Source: Caballeronia sp. GAFFF1 (GTDB taxonomy: Bacteria > Pseudomonadota > Gammaproteobacteria > Burkholderiales > Burkholderiaceae). Taken from it: a DNA stretch of 64,000 nucleotides. The notes under the pieces are model-generated. The model did not search any database, was not told the DNA's origin, and saw only the letters and a list, made by a program, of their open reading frames with translations. Each line of letters begins with the position of its first letter. The stretch's first letter is position 1. Below are positions 43,466 through 52,007 of this stretch, piece after piece. The stretch is from contig NZ_JALQEM010000036.1 of the NCBI RefSeq assembly GCF_023630705.1, forward strand, positions 208,134-272,133, read 5' to 3'. Position numbers and translations under genes: made by a program.

Positions 43466-43843
43466 CTACATGCCGCCAAGAGGTTTATTCACAGTCAACT
43501 TGTTGGTCACCGACGTTACGCCGGGAACCGCCTTCACGATGTCCTCGACCTGCTTGATCTGCTGCGCGTCCGTGACCGTGCCGCCGAGCGTGACGGCGCC
43601 GTCTTTCGCAATGACGCTGAGATCGCCGGCGCTGATCTCCTTGTGCTTGCCGATCGCCGCGTACACCTTTCTGCGCAGCGCGCGATTCGCCTTTCTGCCG
43701 GTTTCGGGCGCTGCGCTGGCCGAAGCCGCCGTCGCAGAGGCGGCCGGTGCGCCGGATGCTTCGCCAGTCTGAGACCAGACGCTCGCGGACGTTATCGTGA
43801 TCGAAGTCGCCAGGGCGACTTGTAGGGCGCGAATATGCTTCAT
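43466..43843 (-). CDS. Periplasmic single-BON-domain protein (copy 2)
   Basis: 125 aa. Signal peptide (about 1-24), Ala/Ser-rich linker, single BON domain (about 55-120) with VIAKDGAVTLGGTVTDAQQI and VPGVTSVTNKLTV. Same design and size as the protein at 23728-24087. GGAG upstream of ATG 43843. Lies between the porin gene (30 nt) and the acyl-CoA dehydrogenase gene (57 nt); it may be cotranscribed and serve envelope integrity while the porin is expressed. Confidence 0.9.
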   Translation of the reverse strand: MKHIRALQVALATSITITSASVWSQTGEASGAPAASATAASASAAPETGRKANRALRRKVYAAIGKHKEISAGDLSVIAKDGAVTLGGTVTDAQQIKQVEDIVKAVPGVTSVTNKLTVNKPLGGM

Positions 43844-43873
43844 GGGTTTCTCCGGTCGTTCAGGGTGGCGCGT

Positions 43874-45019
43874 TCAGAACACATGGCGAATGCCGATCAT
43901 CGCGGCCGTAGTCGAGACGCCCGGCGCAACCGGTGCGCCATAAATGATCGTCTGGTTCATGGTGCCCTTGTTGTCGACATAACCGACTTGCGCGTACGCC
44001 CGGGTTCGCGGAGACACGCTGTACTCGGCACCCAGTGAGAATTCGCTGGAATGGTTAGCTGAATTGTTCCGGTCCTTCAGGTAATAGAAACCGGATGTCA
44101 CCTTGAAACGCGAGTTGAACTGATAGCCGAGACCACCGGATGCCATTTCGAAGTTCACGGTGTTGCTTCTCGACGGGTTCTTGCCGATGCCGTAAGACGC
44201 GGAAATCGACACGCCGTCGATGGTGTACATCGCGCCGAAGTAATAGAAACGGTTGTTGTCTTGTCCGGTCGGCGTGATGGCGGGCGCAGCCGGATAGTTG
44301 ATGGGATAAGGATTGGTGTCGTGTCCGTTGTAGTAGACGGCGGACAGGTTCAGGCCGTAGTTCGAATACTTGAGCACGGCCGATTCGCGCGTGCCGCCCT
44401 GAAACTGGCCCGCGACGCCGCCCGGCGCATATTCCAGCGCAAGCGATGCGCCGTAGAATTTCGGCGTCGTGTAGACCAGCGCGTTGCTGTCATACAGCGC
44501 GCCGATGGGCGCATTGGTGCTCGTGCCCGGCCAGCCCGCAGCCTGATTCACGCCGAGCCATGCGGTCAGAATACTGCCGAAGTACTGCGCGCCGCGCACG
44601 TCGGTTTCCGCCATCGCGTAGATCATCGGGATGATCTGGCGGCCGGCGTCGAATGTGCCGAACGGCCCCGATGCGCCGATGGTCGCAAACTGGTTGAAGA
44701 TCGCTGTCGTGCCCGGAGTATCGGGCAGCCCCGTGCGGCCGTTCGCGCTGTTGAACGAGCCTTGCAGCTTGAAGTTGATCTTGTAGCCGCCGCCGAGGTC
44801 TTCGCTACCCTTCAGGCCCCAGAAGCTCGCGTAGATGCCGCCGTCCTTGAGTTGATACACATGCCCCATGTTGCGCGCGGTCGGCAGGAAGGTTGCCGCT
44901 GACGTGCTTTGATAAAGCAGGCCACTGTCGAGCACGCCATACAGCGTGACCGACGATTGGGCGTGAGCCGCGGTGGCGAACATCAGCAGCGCCGCGGCGC
45001 CGCTCAACTTCAATTTCAT
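43874..45019 (-). CDS. Outer-membrane porin (Burkholderia OpcP/OmpC type)
   Basis: 381 aa. Signal peptide about 1-20 (cleavage after AHA), then SSVTLYGVLDSGLLY, the canonical first beta-strand of beta-proteobacterial trimeric porins. FWGLKGSEDLGGGYKINFKL, the DAGRQ strand and the C-terminal aromatic F in MIGIRHVF confirm a 16-strand barrel ending correctly for BAM insertion. Probably the uptake pore for the substrate of the surrounding catabolic genes, being inside that same-strand run. Confidence 0.95.
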   Translation of the reverse strand: MKLKLSGAAALLMFATAAHAQSSVTLYGVLDSGLLYQSTSAATFLPTARNMGHVYQLKDGGIYASFWGLKGSEDLGGGYKINFKLQGSFNSANGRTGLPDTPGTTAIFNQFATIGASGPFGTFDAGRQIIPMIYAMAETDVRGAQYFGSILTAWLGVNQAAGWPGTSTNAPIGALYDSNALVYTTPKFYGASLALEYAPGGVAGQFQGGTRESAVLKYSNYGLNLSAVYYNGHDTNPYPINYPAAPAITPTGQDNNRFYYFGAMYTIDGVSISASYGIGKNPSRSNTVNFEMASGGLGYQFNSRFKVTSGFYYLKDRNNSANHSSEFSLGAEYSVSPRTRAYAQVGYVDNKGTMNQTIIYGAPVAPGVSTTAAMIGIRHVF

Positions 45020-45101
45020 TGCGTGTCTCCAACGATGTGCCGCATGGGAGCGGTCTTGTGTGAGTAGTGCGGGAACGAAGCTGCGTCGATGCGGGCCGGT
45101 G

Positions 45102-46730
45102 TCAGCCCGGCACGAAGTAGTCCGTGAACTGATCGCGTAGTTGATGCTTGAGGACTTTGCCGGTGGCGCCGTGCGGCACCGAATCGATGAATACCACCGC
45201 GTCCGGCATGCACCACTTCGCCAGGCGTCCGTCGAAGAAACGGAGCAACTCGTGTTCGGTCACGGCGCTATCCGGCTTCTTCACGACGAGCAGCAACGGC
45301 CGCTCGTCCCACTTCGGATGCCTTGCGCCGATGCACACCGCAGTCGTCACATCCGGGTGCAGACAGGCGATGTTTTCGATCTCAGCCGAGCTGATCCATT
45401 CGCCGCCCGATTTGATGACGTCCTTGCTGCGGTCCGTGATCTGCATGAACCCGTCGGGGTCGATCTTCGCGATGTCTCCGGTCGGGAACCAGCCGTCGGA
45501 TAACGGCGAGGCATCGTCGCTGCCGAAGTACTGGCGCGTGACCCACGGGCCGCGCACCATGAGATCGCCAGCGCTGCGGCCGTCCCACGGCAGTTCGAGG
45601 CCTTGCGGACCGACGATCTTCATGTCGATGCCGAACACCGCGCGGCCCTGCTTCGCCTGAAGCGCGTAGCGGTCAGGCTGTGGCAGCGCGAGTTGATGCG
45701 CCTTGAAGCTGCATACGGTGCCAAGCGGACTGAGTTCGGTCATGCCCCACGCATGCAGCACGTCCACCTGATAACGCTCCTGAAAAGCAGCGGCCATCGC
45801 CGTCGGACACGGTGCTCCGCCGATCACCGTGCGTCGCATCGACGAGAAGCTGCCCTTCGTTTCGTCGACATGCGCGAGCAGCCCCTGCCACACGGTCGGC
45901 ACGCCAGCGGACAGCGTGACCTGCTCGCTCTCGATCAGTTCATGGAGCGATGCGCCGTCGAGGGCGGCCCCAGGGAATACGAGCTTCGCGCCCACCATGC
46001 ACGCGATATACGGCAAGCCCCATGCGTTGACGTGGAACATCGGCACGACGGGCAGTATCGAGTCACGCGCCGAGCAATTGAGCGAATCCGGCAGCGCGGC
46101 GGAGAAGGTATGCAACAGGGTCGAGCGGTGGCTGTACAGCACGCCTTTCGGATGCCCCGTGGTCCCCGATGTATAGCAGAGCGACGACGCGCTGTTCTCA
46201 TCGACAAGCGGCCAGTCGAACGCGTCGCTGCTTGCGTCGATCAGGTCCTCGTAGCACATGAGCATGGTGGACAGAACGTGCGCCCGCGGCATGTGCGCGC
46301 GGTCGGTCATCGCGACGAACACCTTCGGGCTCTTGACGCGGGCCGCGACGGATTCGATGAGCGGCATGAACGTCACGTCGAAGAACACAACGCGGTCTTG
46401 CGCATGATCGATGATGTAGGCCAGCTGGTCGATGTGGAGCCGAGGGTTCAGCGTATGCAACACGGCACCCGATCCCGAGGCCGCGAAATACAGCTCCATG
46501 TGCCGGTAGCCGTTCCATGCCAGCGTGGCCACCCGTTCACCCGGCTGAATACCGAGAGCGGCCAGCGCGTTGGCCATGCGGCGCGCGCGTTGCGCGAGAT
46601 CCCGGTACGTGTACCGGTGAATGTCCCCTTCCACTCGCCGAGACACGATTTCCCGGGCACCGTGATGCCGTTCGGCATGGGTGAGCAGCGAAGCGACCAG
46701 CAGCGGTTGCTGCATCATCAAGCCTTGCAT
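45102..46730 (-). CDS. Acyl-CoA ligase (AMP-forming, medium/long-chain type)
   Basis: 542 aa. A3 motif SLCYTSGTTGHPKGVLYSHR (about 183-202), A5 region LHAWGMTELSPLG, A7/A8 motifs DGWFPTGDIAKIDPDGFMQI and DRSKDVIKSGGEWISSAEIE, C-terminal GATGKVLKHQLR with catalytic lysine. The DVIKSGGEWIS signature is the FACS motif of fatty-acyl and related carboxylate ligases. Activates the pathway acid to its CoA ester. AGGAG 8 nt before ATG. Confidence 0.93.
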   Translation of the reverse strand: MQGLMMQQPLLVASLLTHAERHHGAREIVSRRVEGDIHRYTYRDLAQRARRMANALAALGIQPGERVATLAWNGYRHMELYFAASGSGAVLHTLNPRLHIDQLAYIIDHAQDRVVFFDVTFMPLIESVAARVKSPKVFVAMTDRAHMPRAHVLSTMLMCYEDLIDASSDAFDWPLVDENSASSLCYTSGTTGHPKGVLYSHRSTLLHTFSAALPDSLNCSARDSILPVVPMFHVNAWGLPYIACMVGAKLVFPGAALDGASLHELIESEQVTLSAGVPTVWQGLLAHVDETKGSFSSMRRTVIGGAPCPTAMAAAFQERYQVDVLHAWGMTELSPLGTVCSFKAHQLALPQPDRYALQAKQGRAVFGIDMKIVGPQGLELPWDGRSAGDLMVRGPWVTRQYFGSDDASPLSDGWFPTGDIAKIDPDGFMQITDRSKDVIKSGGEWISSAEIENIACLHPDVTTAVCIGARHPKWDERPLLLVVKKPDSAVTEHELLRFFDGRLAKWCMPDAVVFIDSVPHGATGKVLKHQLRDQFTDYFVPG

Positions 46731-46830
46731 GATTCGTTCTCCTGATGGCGCATCACGGCTGACGTTCCGGCGCGCTCTTCCAACGGGTTATGACACTACA
46801 CGGCATGCGGTGCAGACTGCCCGCATCCGT

Positions 46831-47391
46831 TCACACGAGTTCCTGAATGAGACGGTGCGCCATCTTCCATTCGCCGAACCCCGACGCGGGGTTCAGGTGT
46901 CCCACGTCGCCGAGATCGACGAGTCGGCTGCCCCAGTCCTTCGCCATCCCGGACACGCGCTCGAAGCGCGCAAGCGGGTCATTGCGGCTCGCGGCGACGA
47001 TGCTCGGAAACGGCAGCGTCCCGCGCGGAATCGGATGCCAGCCGTTTTGGGCCAACGCTTCGAGCGTCGGATAGCCAGCGGGCAGCGGCGTCTCGAGATC
47101 GGCCGGGGCGGCCAGCACTGCACCGTGAATCTCGCGGCGGCGATGCTGCGCCCACTGGACGGTCATCATCACGCCCGCGCTATGCGCGACGAGAATCACG
47201 GGACCGTCGATTTCCGCGAGCGTTGCGTCGAGCGCCGCCACGCGCGCCGCGCAACTGAGCGTGTCGTGTTCGAGCGGCGGCACGCAGGCGGACTTGGGCA
47301 ACTCTTTTTGCAGCAGCGTTTGCCAGTGCTCGGCGACATGGCCGCGCAAGCCCGGCACCATGACAACGGTCGGCATCGTATGTGAATTCAT
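46831..47391 (-). CDS. RBBP9/YdeN-type serine hydrolase
   Basis: 186 aa compact alpha/beta hydrolase. Nucleophile S71 in LVAHSAG, acid Asp in VAASRNDPLA, His in VGHLNPASGFGEW; PGLRGHVAEHWQ near the N-terminus is the family entry motif. Substrate unknown; small ester or amide hydrolysis is likely. It follows the dioxygenase gene by 29 nt and precedes the acyl-CoA ligase by 100 nt, so it may release the acid that the ligase activates. Confidence 0.9.
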   Translation of the reverse strand: MNSHTMPTVVMVPGLRGHVAEHWQTLLQKELPKSACVPPLEHDTLSCAARVAALDATLAEIDGPVILVAHSAGVMMTVQWAQHRRREIHGAVLAAPADLETPLPAGYPTLEALAQNGWHPIPRGTLPFPSIVAASRNDPLARFERVSGMAKDWGSRLVDLGDVGHLNPASGFGEWKMAHRLIQELV

Positions 47392-47420
47392 GAAGCGGCC
47401 TTCGTCTCCTCATCGTCTCG

Positions 47421-48269
47421 TCAATAAGGCTTGTCGCCGATAATTCCCGCGCGCTCCATCTTGCGATGACACGGCGGATAGTCCATTACCGCATAGTGTT
47501 GCGTGCTCCGGTTGTCCCAGATGGCCACGCTGTTCTTCTGCCAGCGCCAGCGCACCTGGTACTCCGGGATGTATGCCTGACTGATCAGGTAGCGCAACAG
47601 TTCGCCTGCGCCCGGATTGGCGTCCTGGCCGAAGCGCACGCGATCGGGCGTGTGATAGTTGGTAAAATGCGTCGTGAAGGCATTCACGAACAGAATCTTC
47701 TCTTCGGTCTCGGGGTGCGTGCGCACAACGGGATGTTCGGCATCCGGAAACTGCGCCTTGAGTGCATGGCGCTTCTCAGTCGGCATCGCAGCGCCGAAAC
47801 TCGCTTCGATGCTATGACGTGCGCGCAGGTCGGCAATCTGCGTCTTGATGTGCGCGGGCAGGTTCTCGTAGGCGAGCGCCATGTTCGCCCACATCGTGTC
47901 GCCTCCGACGGGTGGACATTCCACGCAACGAAGCACCGCGCCGAATTGCGGCGCCTCGCGCCACGTTGCGTCCGCGTGCCACGCATTCTCGTACCGGTCG
48001 TTCGGCTGATCGGGCGTCTTGTAGATGCGCACGAGCCCGGGATACTCGGGGTCGCTGCCTGCCACCGGATGATCTTCCAGTTCCCCGAAGCGGCGCGCGA
48101 ACGCGACGTGTTCGGCGCGCGTGATGTCCTGTTCGCGCAGAAAGAGCACGCGATGCTTCAACAGCGCCGCTCTGATCTCGCTGAAGAGTCCGTCGTCGTG
48201 AATGGCGTCGGCCAGATCGACGCCGAAAAGCTCCGCGCCGATTGCACATGTGAGAGGTTCGATTCGCAT
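47421..48269 (-). CDS. TauD/TfdA-family Fe(II)/2-oxoglutarate dioxygenase
   Basis: 282 aa. Iron ligands H98-x-D100 in NAWHADATW and distal H258 in RSTQHYAV; 2-oxoglutarate anchor Arg273 in MERAGIIG; Thr in WHADATWREAP region typical for the family. Hydroxylates or oxidatively cleaves a small acid or ether (relatives act on taurine, alkylsulfates, 2,4-D). AAGGAGG sets ATG 48269. Only 10 nt after the quinone oxidoreductase gene, so it is in an operon with it. Confidence 0.92.
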   Translation of the reverse strand: MRIEPLTCAIGAELFGVDLADAIHDDGLFSEIRAALLKHRVLFLREQDITRAEHVAFARRFGELEDHPVAGSDPEYPGLVRIYKTPDQPNDRYENAWHADATWREAPQFGAVLRCVECPPVGGDTMWANMALAYENLPAHIKTQIADLRARHSIEASFGAAMPTEKRHALKAQFPDAEHPVVRTHPETEEKILFVNAFTTHFTNYHTPDRVRFGQDANPGAGELLRYLISQAYIPEYQVRWRWQKNSVAIWDNRSTQHYAVMDYPPCHRKMERAGIIGDKPY

Positions 48270-48279
48270 CACGGCCTCC

Positions 48280-49260
48280 TTAGATGATAAAAACCGACGA
48301 ACCGGTCGTCTTGCGCGATTCGAGATCGCGGTGAGCCTGCACCGCGTCTTCGAGCGCATAGCGCTGATTCACCTGAATGTCGATACGCCCCGCGGCCACA
48401 TGCGCGAAGAGTTCGGCGGCGAGTTCGTCTTTCTCTGCAGCATCGGCGATGTAATCGGCGAGCGCGGGGCGCGTCAGATAGAGCGAACCCTTCATCGCAA
48501 GTATTTGCGGATTGAAGGCCGGGACGGGACCCGACGCCGTGCCGACACAAACCATGAGGCCGCGACGCTTGAGCGAGTCGAGCGACGCGTCGAACGTGTC
48601 CTTGCCGACGCTATCGAACACCACGTGCACGCCAGCGCCGTCAGTCAGTTCGCGCACTCGCGCCGCGACGTCTTCCCGGCTGTAGTCGATCACGTGATCG
48701 CAGCCATGCGCGCGCGCCACCTCGCCCTTCGCTTCGGTCGATACGGTGCCGATTACGGTGAGTCCGAGCAGCTTCGCCCATTGCGACACGATCAGGCCGA
48801 CACCGCCCGCCGCCGCATGCAGCAGAATCGTGTCGCCGGTCTTGAAGTCGTAGATGCGGCGCATCAGGTACGCGCTCGTCAGACCGCGCATGGTCATGCC
48901 GGCCGCCGTATCGAACGGAATCGCAGCCGGCAGTTTGATGAGCGGCGCAGCGGCGATCAGACGCTCCGTGCTATAGGCGCCGAGCGTATTGATGAAGCCC
49001 GTGTAGGTCACACGGTCGCCGGGCGCGACGTTCGCGACGCCCGCGCCGACAGCCTCGACCACGCCCGCGGCTTCCACGCCCATACCCGAAGGCAGCGGAA
49101 CCGGATAAAGACCACTGCGAAAATAGGTGTCGGCGAAGTTCAGGCCCACGGCCTCGTGACGCAAGCGGACCTGTCCCGGACCCGGATCGCCTACTTCGAC
49201 CGTTTCGTAGCGCAAGACTTCGGGACCGCCGGTTTCATGGAAGCGAATCGCTTTAGCCAT
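48280..49260 (-). CDS. NADPH:quinone oxidoreductase (zeta-crystallin/QOR family MDR)
   Basis: 326 aa zinc-independent medium-chain reductase. N-terminal substrate domain with HEAVGLNFADTYFRSGLYP, signature VTYTGFINTLGAYSTE, Rossmann loop HAAAGGVGLIVSQWAKLLG (about 144-162). Reduces quinones or enones with NADPH. AGGAGA before ATG 49260. Second gene of the presumptive catabolic run, 61 nt after the MFS gene. Confidence 0.93.
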   Translation of the reverse strand: MAKAIRFHETGGPEVLRYETVEVGDPGPGQVRLRHEAVGLNFADTYFRSGLYPVPLPSGMGVEAAGVVEAVGAGVANVAPGDRVTYTGFINTLGAYSTERLIAAAPLIKLPAAIPFDTAAGMTMRGLTSAYLMRRIYDFKTGDTILLHAAAGGVGLIVSQWAKLLGLTVIGTVSTEAKGEVARAHGCDHVIDYSREDVAARVRELTDGAGVHVVFDSVGKDTFDASLDSLKRRGLMVCVGTASGPVPAFNPQILAMKGSLYLTRPALADYIADAAEKDELAAELFAHVAAGRIDIQVNQRYALEDAVQAHRDLESRKTTGSSVFII

Positions 49261-49321
49261 GTTCAATCTCCTCTCAATGACGTAACTGCTCAATCAATTT
49301 CACCGTCGATGCAGGCGTCGT

Positions 49322-50650
49322 TCAACGCACGGCCTGCTCGCGCAGCGTATTCAGGCGATCCAGATCACCGGCGTAATTGCGCTTGCCGATGAAGAACGCA
49401 ATTGCGGCGACGAGCGGCGCGAACGGCACGAGTTGCAGCGCGCCCAGCAGGCCGATCCGGTCGGCGATGATGCCGGTCAGAATGGCGGCGGGCGCGAGGC
49501 CCAACAAGTTGTTCGCCAGCGTCAGCGTCGCGAATGCCGATGCGTGGATCGATGGCGGCGTGAGATTGGCCACCATCGCGCCAGCCGGACCGCTTGCGCC
49601 TGCGCTCAAGAACATGCCAGCGGCGATCACGACGAGTTGCATGGGTCCGGCCGGCATGCGCAAACCGATAGCAAGCAGCGCGGCACACGTCACGCAAAAG
49701 GCGATCGCGGCGGCCCACTTCGTTTCTCGTGAATGCTTGCTCAAGCGGTCGGCGAGATTTCCGCACACGACCATGCCGAGGCCGGTCACCAGAACGAATG
49801 CTGCGGCGCTCATCGCGGCCTTGCCGACCGGCATGCCGTAATAGCGGTTAAGGAAACTCGGCATCCATGCCCACATCGCGGCCGGAACGAGCAGATGAAT
49901 GCCGCTGCCGATATAGGCACACACCACCGACTTCGTGGAGAACAGCCCCTTCAACAAGGCGCGCAAACTGAGGCGCATGCCGACTTCACGCGAGCCCCGG
50001 CTTACGTTCACGCTCGCGGGCTGGAGCGGTGCGAGCCGCTTCTCGGTCACGGCGAACCGGTAGACGACGACGAGCACGAGACCCAGGGCAGCCATGACGC
50101 CAAACGCCGGTCGCCAGCCGAGATGAGCCGCCACCGCGCCCCCGAGCGCCATGCCCAGCACCGAGCCGAACGCGCCTCCTGCCATGAACGCGCCGGTCAG
50201 CGTCGCGCGCAGCCGTGCCGGAAAGATGCTCAACACGACCGCGATGCCGACGCTGCCGTAGGCCGCCTCGCCGATACCGACGAAGGCCCGCGCGACCAGC
50301 ATCTCGCCATAGTTGGTGGCGAGCGCGCAGCCGAGCGTCGCGAAGCTCCAGATCGCCGCCATCAGAAGAATGCTCTTCACACGCCCCCAACGATCGGCGA
50401 GCACCGAGAGCGGAAAGGTCAGCACGCCGACCATCAACGCGACCACGCTGCTGAGCGACCCGAGGCGCGTGTCGGTCAAGGCCCAGTTCGCCTTGAGCAG
50501 CGGGAATACCGCGTTCAGGACCTGCCTCGACATGTAATCGGAGAGCAGCAATCCGACCGTCAATGCGAACACGACCCAGGCATAGCCGGGCACGCCCGCT
50601 TCCGATACCGCAACATCGCCCGTAGCGGGCTGCGCATGCTGAACAAGCAT
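49322..50650 (-). CDS. MFS transporter, first gene of the catabolic run
   Basis: 442 aa with 12 predicted helices. Helix 1-2 region LLLSDYMSRQVLNAVFPLLK and the A-motif-like loop LADRWGRVKSILL; RAFVGIGEAAYGSVGIAVVL is the motif C-like helix 5 area. Resembles the spinster/hexuronate-like group of MFS that import organic acids or lipid-like anions. AAGGAG before ATG 50650. Divergent from the AraC regulator. Confidence 0.9.
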   Translation of the reverse strand: MLVQHAQPATGDVAVSEAGVPGYAWVVFALTVGLLLSDYMSRQVLNAVFPLLKANWALTDTRLGSLSSVVALMVGVLTFPLSVLADRWGRVKSILLMAAIWSFATLGCALATNYGEMLVARAFVGIGEAAYGSVGIAVVLSIFPARLRATLTGAFMAGGAFGSVLGMALGGAVAAHLGWRPAFGVMAALGLVLVVVYRFAVTEKRLAPLQPASVNVSRGSREVGMRLSLRALLKGLFSTKSVVCAYIGSGIHLLVPAAMWAWMPSFLNRYYGMPVGKAAMSAAAFVLVTGLGMVVCGNLADRLSKHSRETKWAAAIAFCVTCAALLAIGLRMPAGPMQLVVIAAGMFLSAGASGPAGAMVANLTPPSIHASAFATLTLANNLLGLAPAAILTGIIADRIGLLGALQLVPFAPLVAAIAFFIGKRNYAGDLDRLNTLREQAVR

Positions 50651-50948
50651 TGTTTGTCTCCTTCGCGTCTGGCTGGTTACCGGTCGTCTTCACTAGCAGC
50701 TAGGTTCGTCGGTGAAGTCGTTCACGTCCTCACGCCTGCACAGCCGCTTACGAAGCTATCTGAATACAACCGCGCCGTCATTGCACGATACGGGAACGGC
50801 AAACTACAATTTCGTGATGAGCGCCATGTTTTTGTGTTTTCGTGCCACTCGGTGAAAACACCGACGCGCGGCGCGGGCGGCTATCAGCGCTCGGCAATCG
50901 GCAATCGGCAACGGACAACAACGCGCACGGCGCACCGAAGGGAGAGCC
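50651..50948. promoter_or_regulatory. Divergent MFS/araC control region
   Basis: 298 bp between divergent starts. Contains an inverted repeat TCGGTG-AAAA-CACCGA at 50849-50864 and three tandem 7-mers CGGCAA(T/C) at 50892-50912, 37 bp before the AraC start. Either could serve regulator binding. No confident -10/-35 assignment. Confidence 0.45.
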
Positions 50949-51950
50949 ATGGAGACGATGCTTCGGTCGATCGCAATGAGCGGTTATTTCGAAGTCACGC
51001 GGCGGCTCGGCATCAGCGCGGTCGATATGGCGCAGCGCGTCGGCATCGATCCTTCCGCGCTCGCGAATCCAGACAATCGCGTGTCGGCTTCCGCCTGTTG
51101 CCGGCTGCTCGAACTGACGGCAGAAGCCGCGTCGTGTCCCACGTTTGCATTGCAAATGGCCGAAACGCGGCACAAGTTCGGCACAGGCGTGGTCAACCTG
51201 CTGCTCGCCCATAAGCGCACGCTGCGCGAGGTGTTGCTCGCCGCCGCCGAATATCGGCACCTGCTTAACGAAGCGCTCGCGGTCTATGTCGAGGACGCGG
51301 GCCCGACAGTCACGATCCGCGAGGAACTCGTCGTTGCGCCGGGCACGCCGACCAATCAGGCAATCGAACTCGCGCTCGGAGTGCTCGCCCGCCATTCGAG
51401 CGCCCTGTTGGGCGCGCACTGGAAACCGCGCACCGTCCATTTCACGCACAAAGGGCCCGCCGACCTGACGTTTCATCGACGGTTCTTTGGATGTCCTATG
51501 GAATTCGGGAGCGACTTCAACGGGTTCGTATGCGCCGCAACGGATCTCGACTACCCGAATCCCGCCGCCGACCCGGAACTGGTCCGCTACGCCGAGAGTC
51601 TCGCCGCGCCGCTCAAGCAAGCGCAGGGCGATTCCATCGCGCTGGAAGTGCGCAAAGCCATATACCTGCTCTTGCCGCTGGAGCAAGGCACGGTCGAACC
51701 CGTTGCACGGCAACTGGGACTGAGCGTGCGCACCATGCAGCGGCAACTGGAAATGGCGAGCACCAGCTTCTCCGAACTCGTCGATGAAGTGCGCCGCGAA
51801 CTCGCGGTGCGCTATATGAGCAACCCGCGCTATCCGATCGGACGCGTCGCCGCGCTCCTGGGCTATAACCAGCAGGGATCGTTCACGAACTGGTTCACCT
51901 CGCGCTTCGGCATGACGCCGCGCGACTGGCGGAGCAGCCGGCGGCGTTGA
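50949..51950 (+). CDS. AraC-family transcriptional regulator (Arabinose_bd/OruR-type)
   Basis: 333 aa. N-terminal ligand domain of the OruR/ToxR-like type (about 15-200; MSGYFEVTRRLGISAVDMAQ, RFFGCPMEFGSDFNGFV) and C-terminal AraC DNA-binding domain (about 230-330) with VARQLGLSVRTMQRQLE as first helix-turn-helix and IGRVAALLGYNQQGSFTNWF as second. Probably activates the divergent MFS-dioxygenase-ligase run in response to its substrate. Confidence 0.93.
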   Translation: METMLRSIAMSGYFEVTRRLGISAVDMAQRVGIDPSALANPDNRVSASACCRLLELTAEAASCPTFALQMAETRHKFGTGVVNLLLAHKRTLREVLLAAAEYRHLLNEALAVYVEDAGPTVTIREELVVAPGTPTNQAIELALGVLARHSSALLGAHWKPRTVHFTHKGPADLTFHRRFFGCPMEFGSDFNGFVCAATDLDYPNPAADPELVRYAESLAAPLKQAQGDSIALEVRKAIYLLLPLEQGTVEPVARQLGLSVRTMQRQLEMASTSFSELVDEVRRELAVRYMSNPRYPIGRVAALLGYNQQGSFTNWFTSRFGMTPRDWRSSRRR

Positions 51951-52007
51951 TCGACGCCGGCTGTTCGATTTGCGGAGTCAAGATCAGTACTTTGCTATAC
52001 CGCGCCG

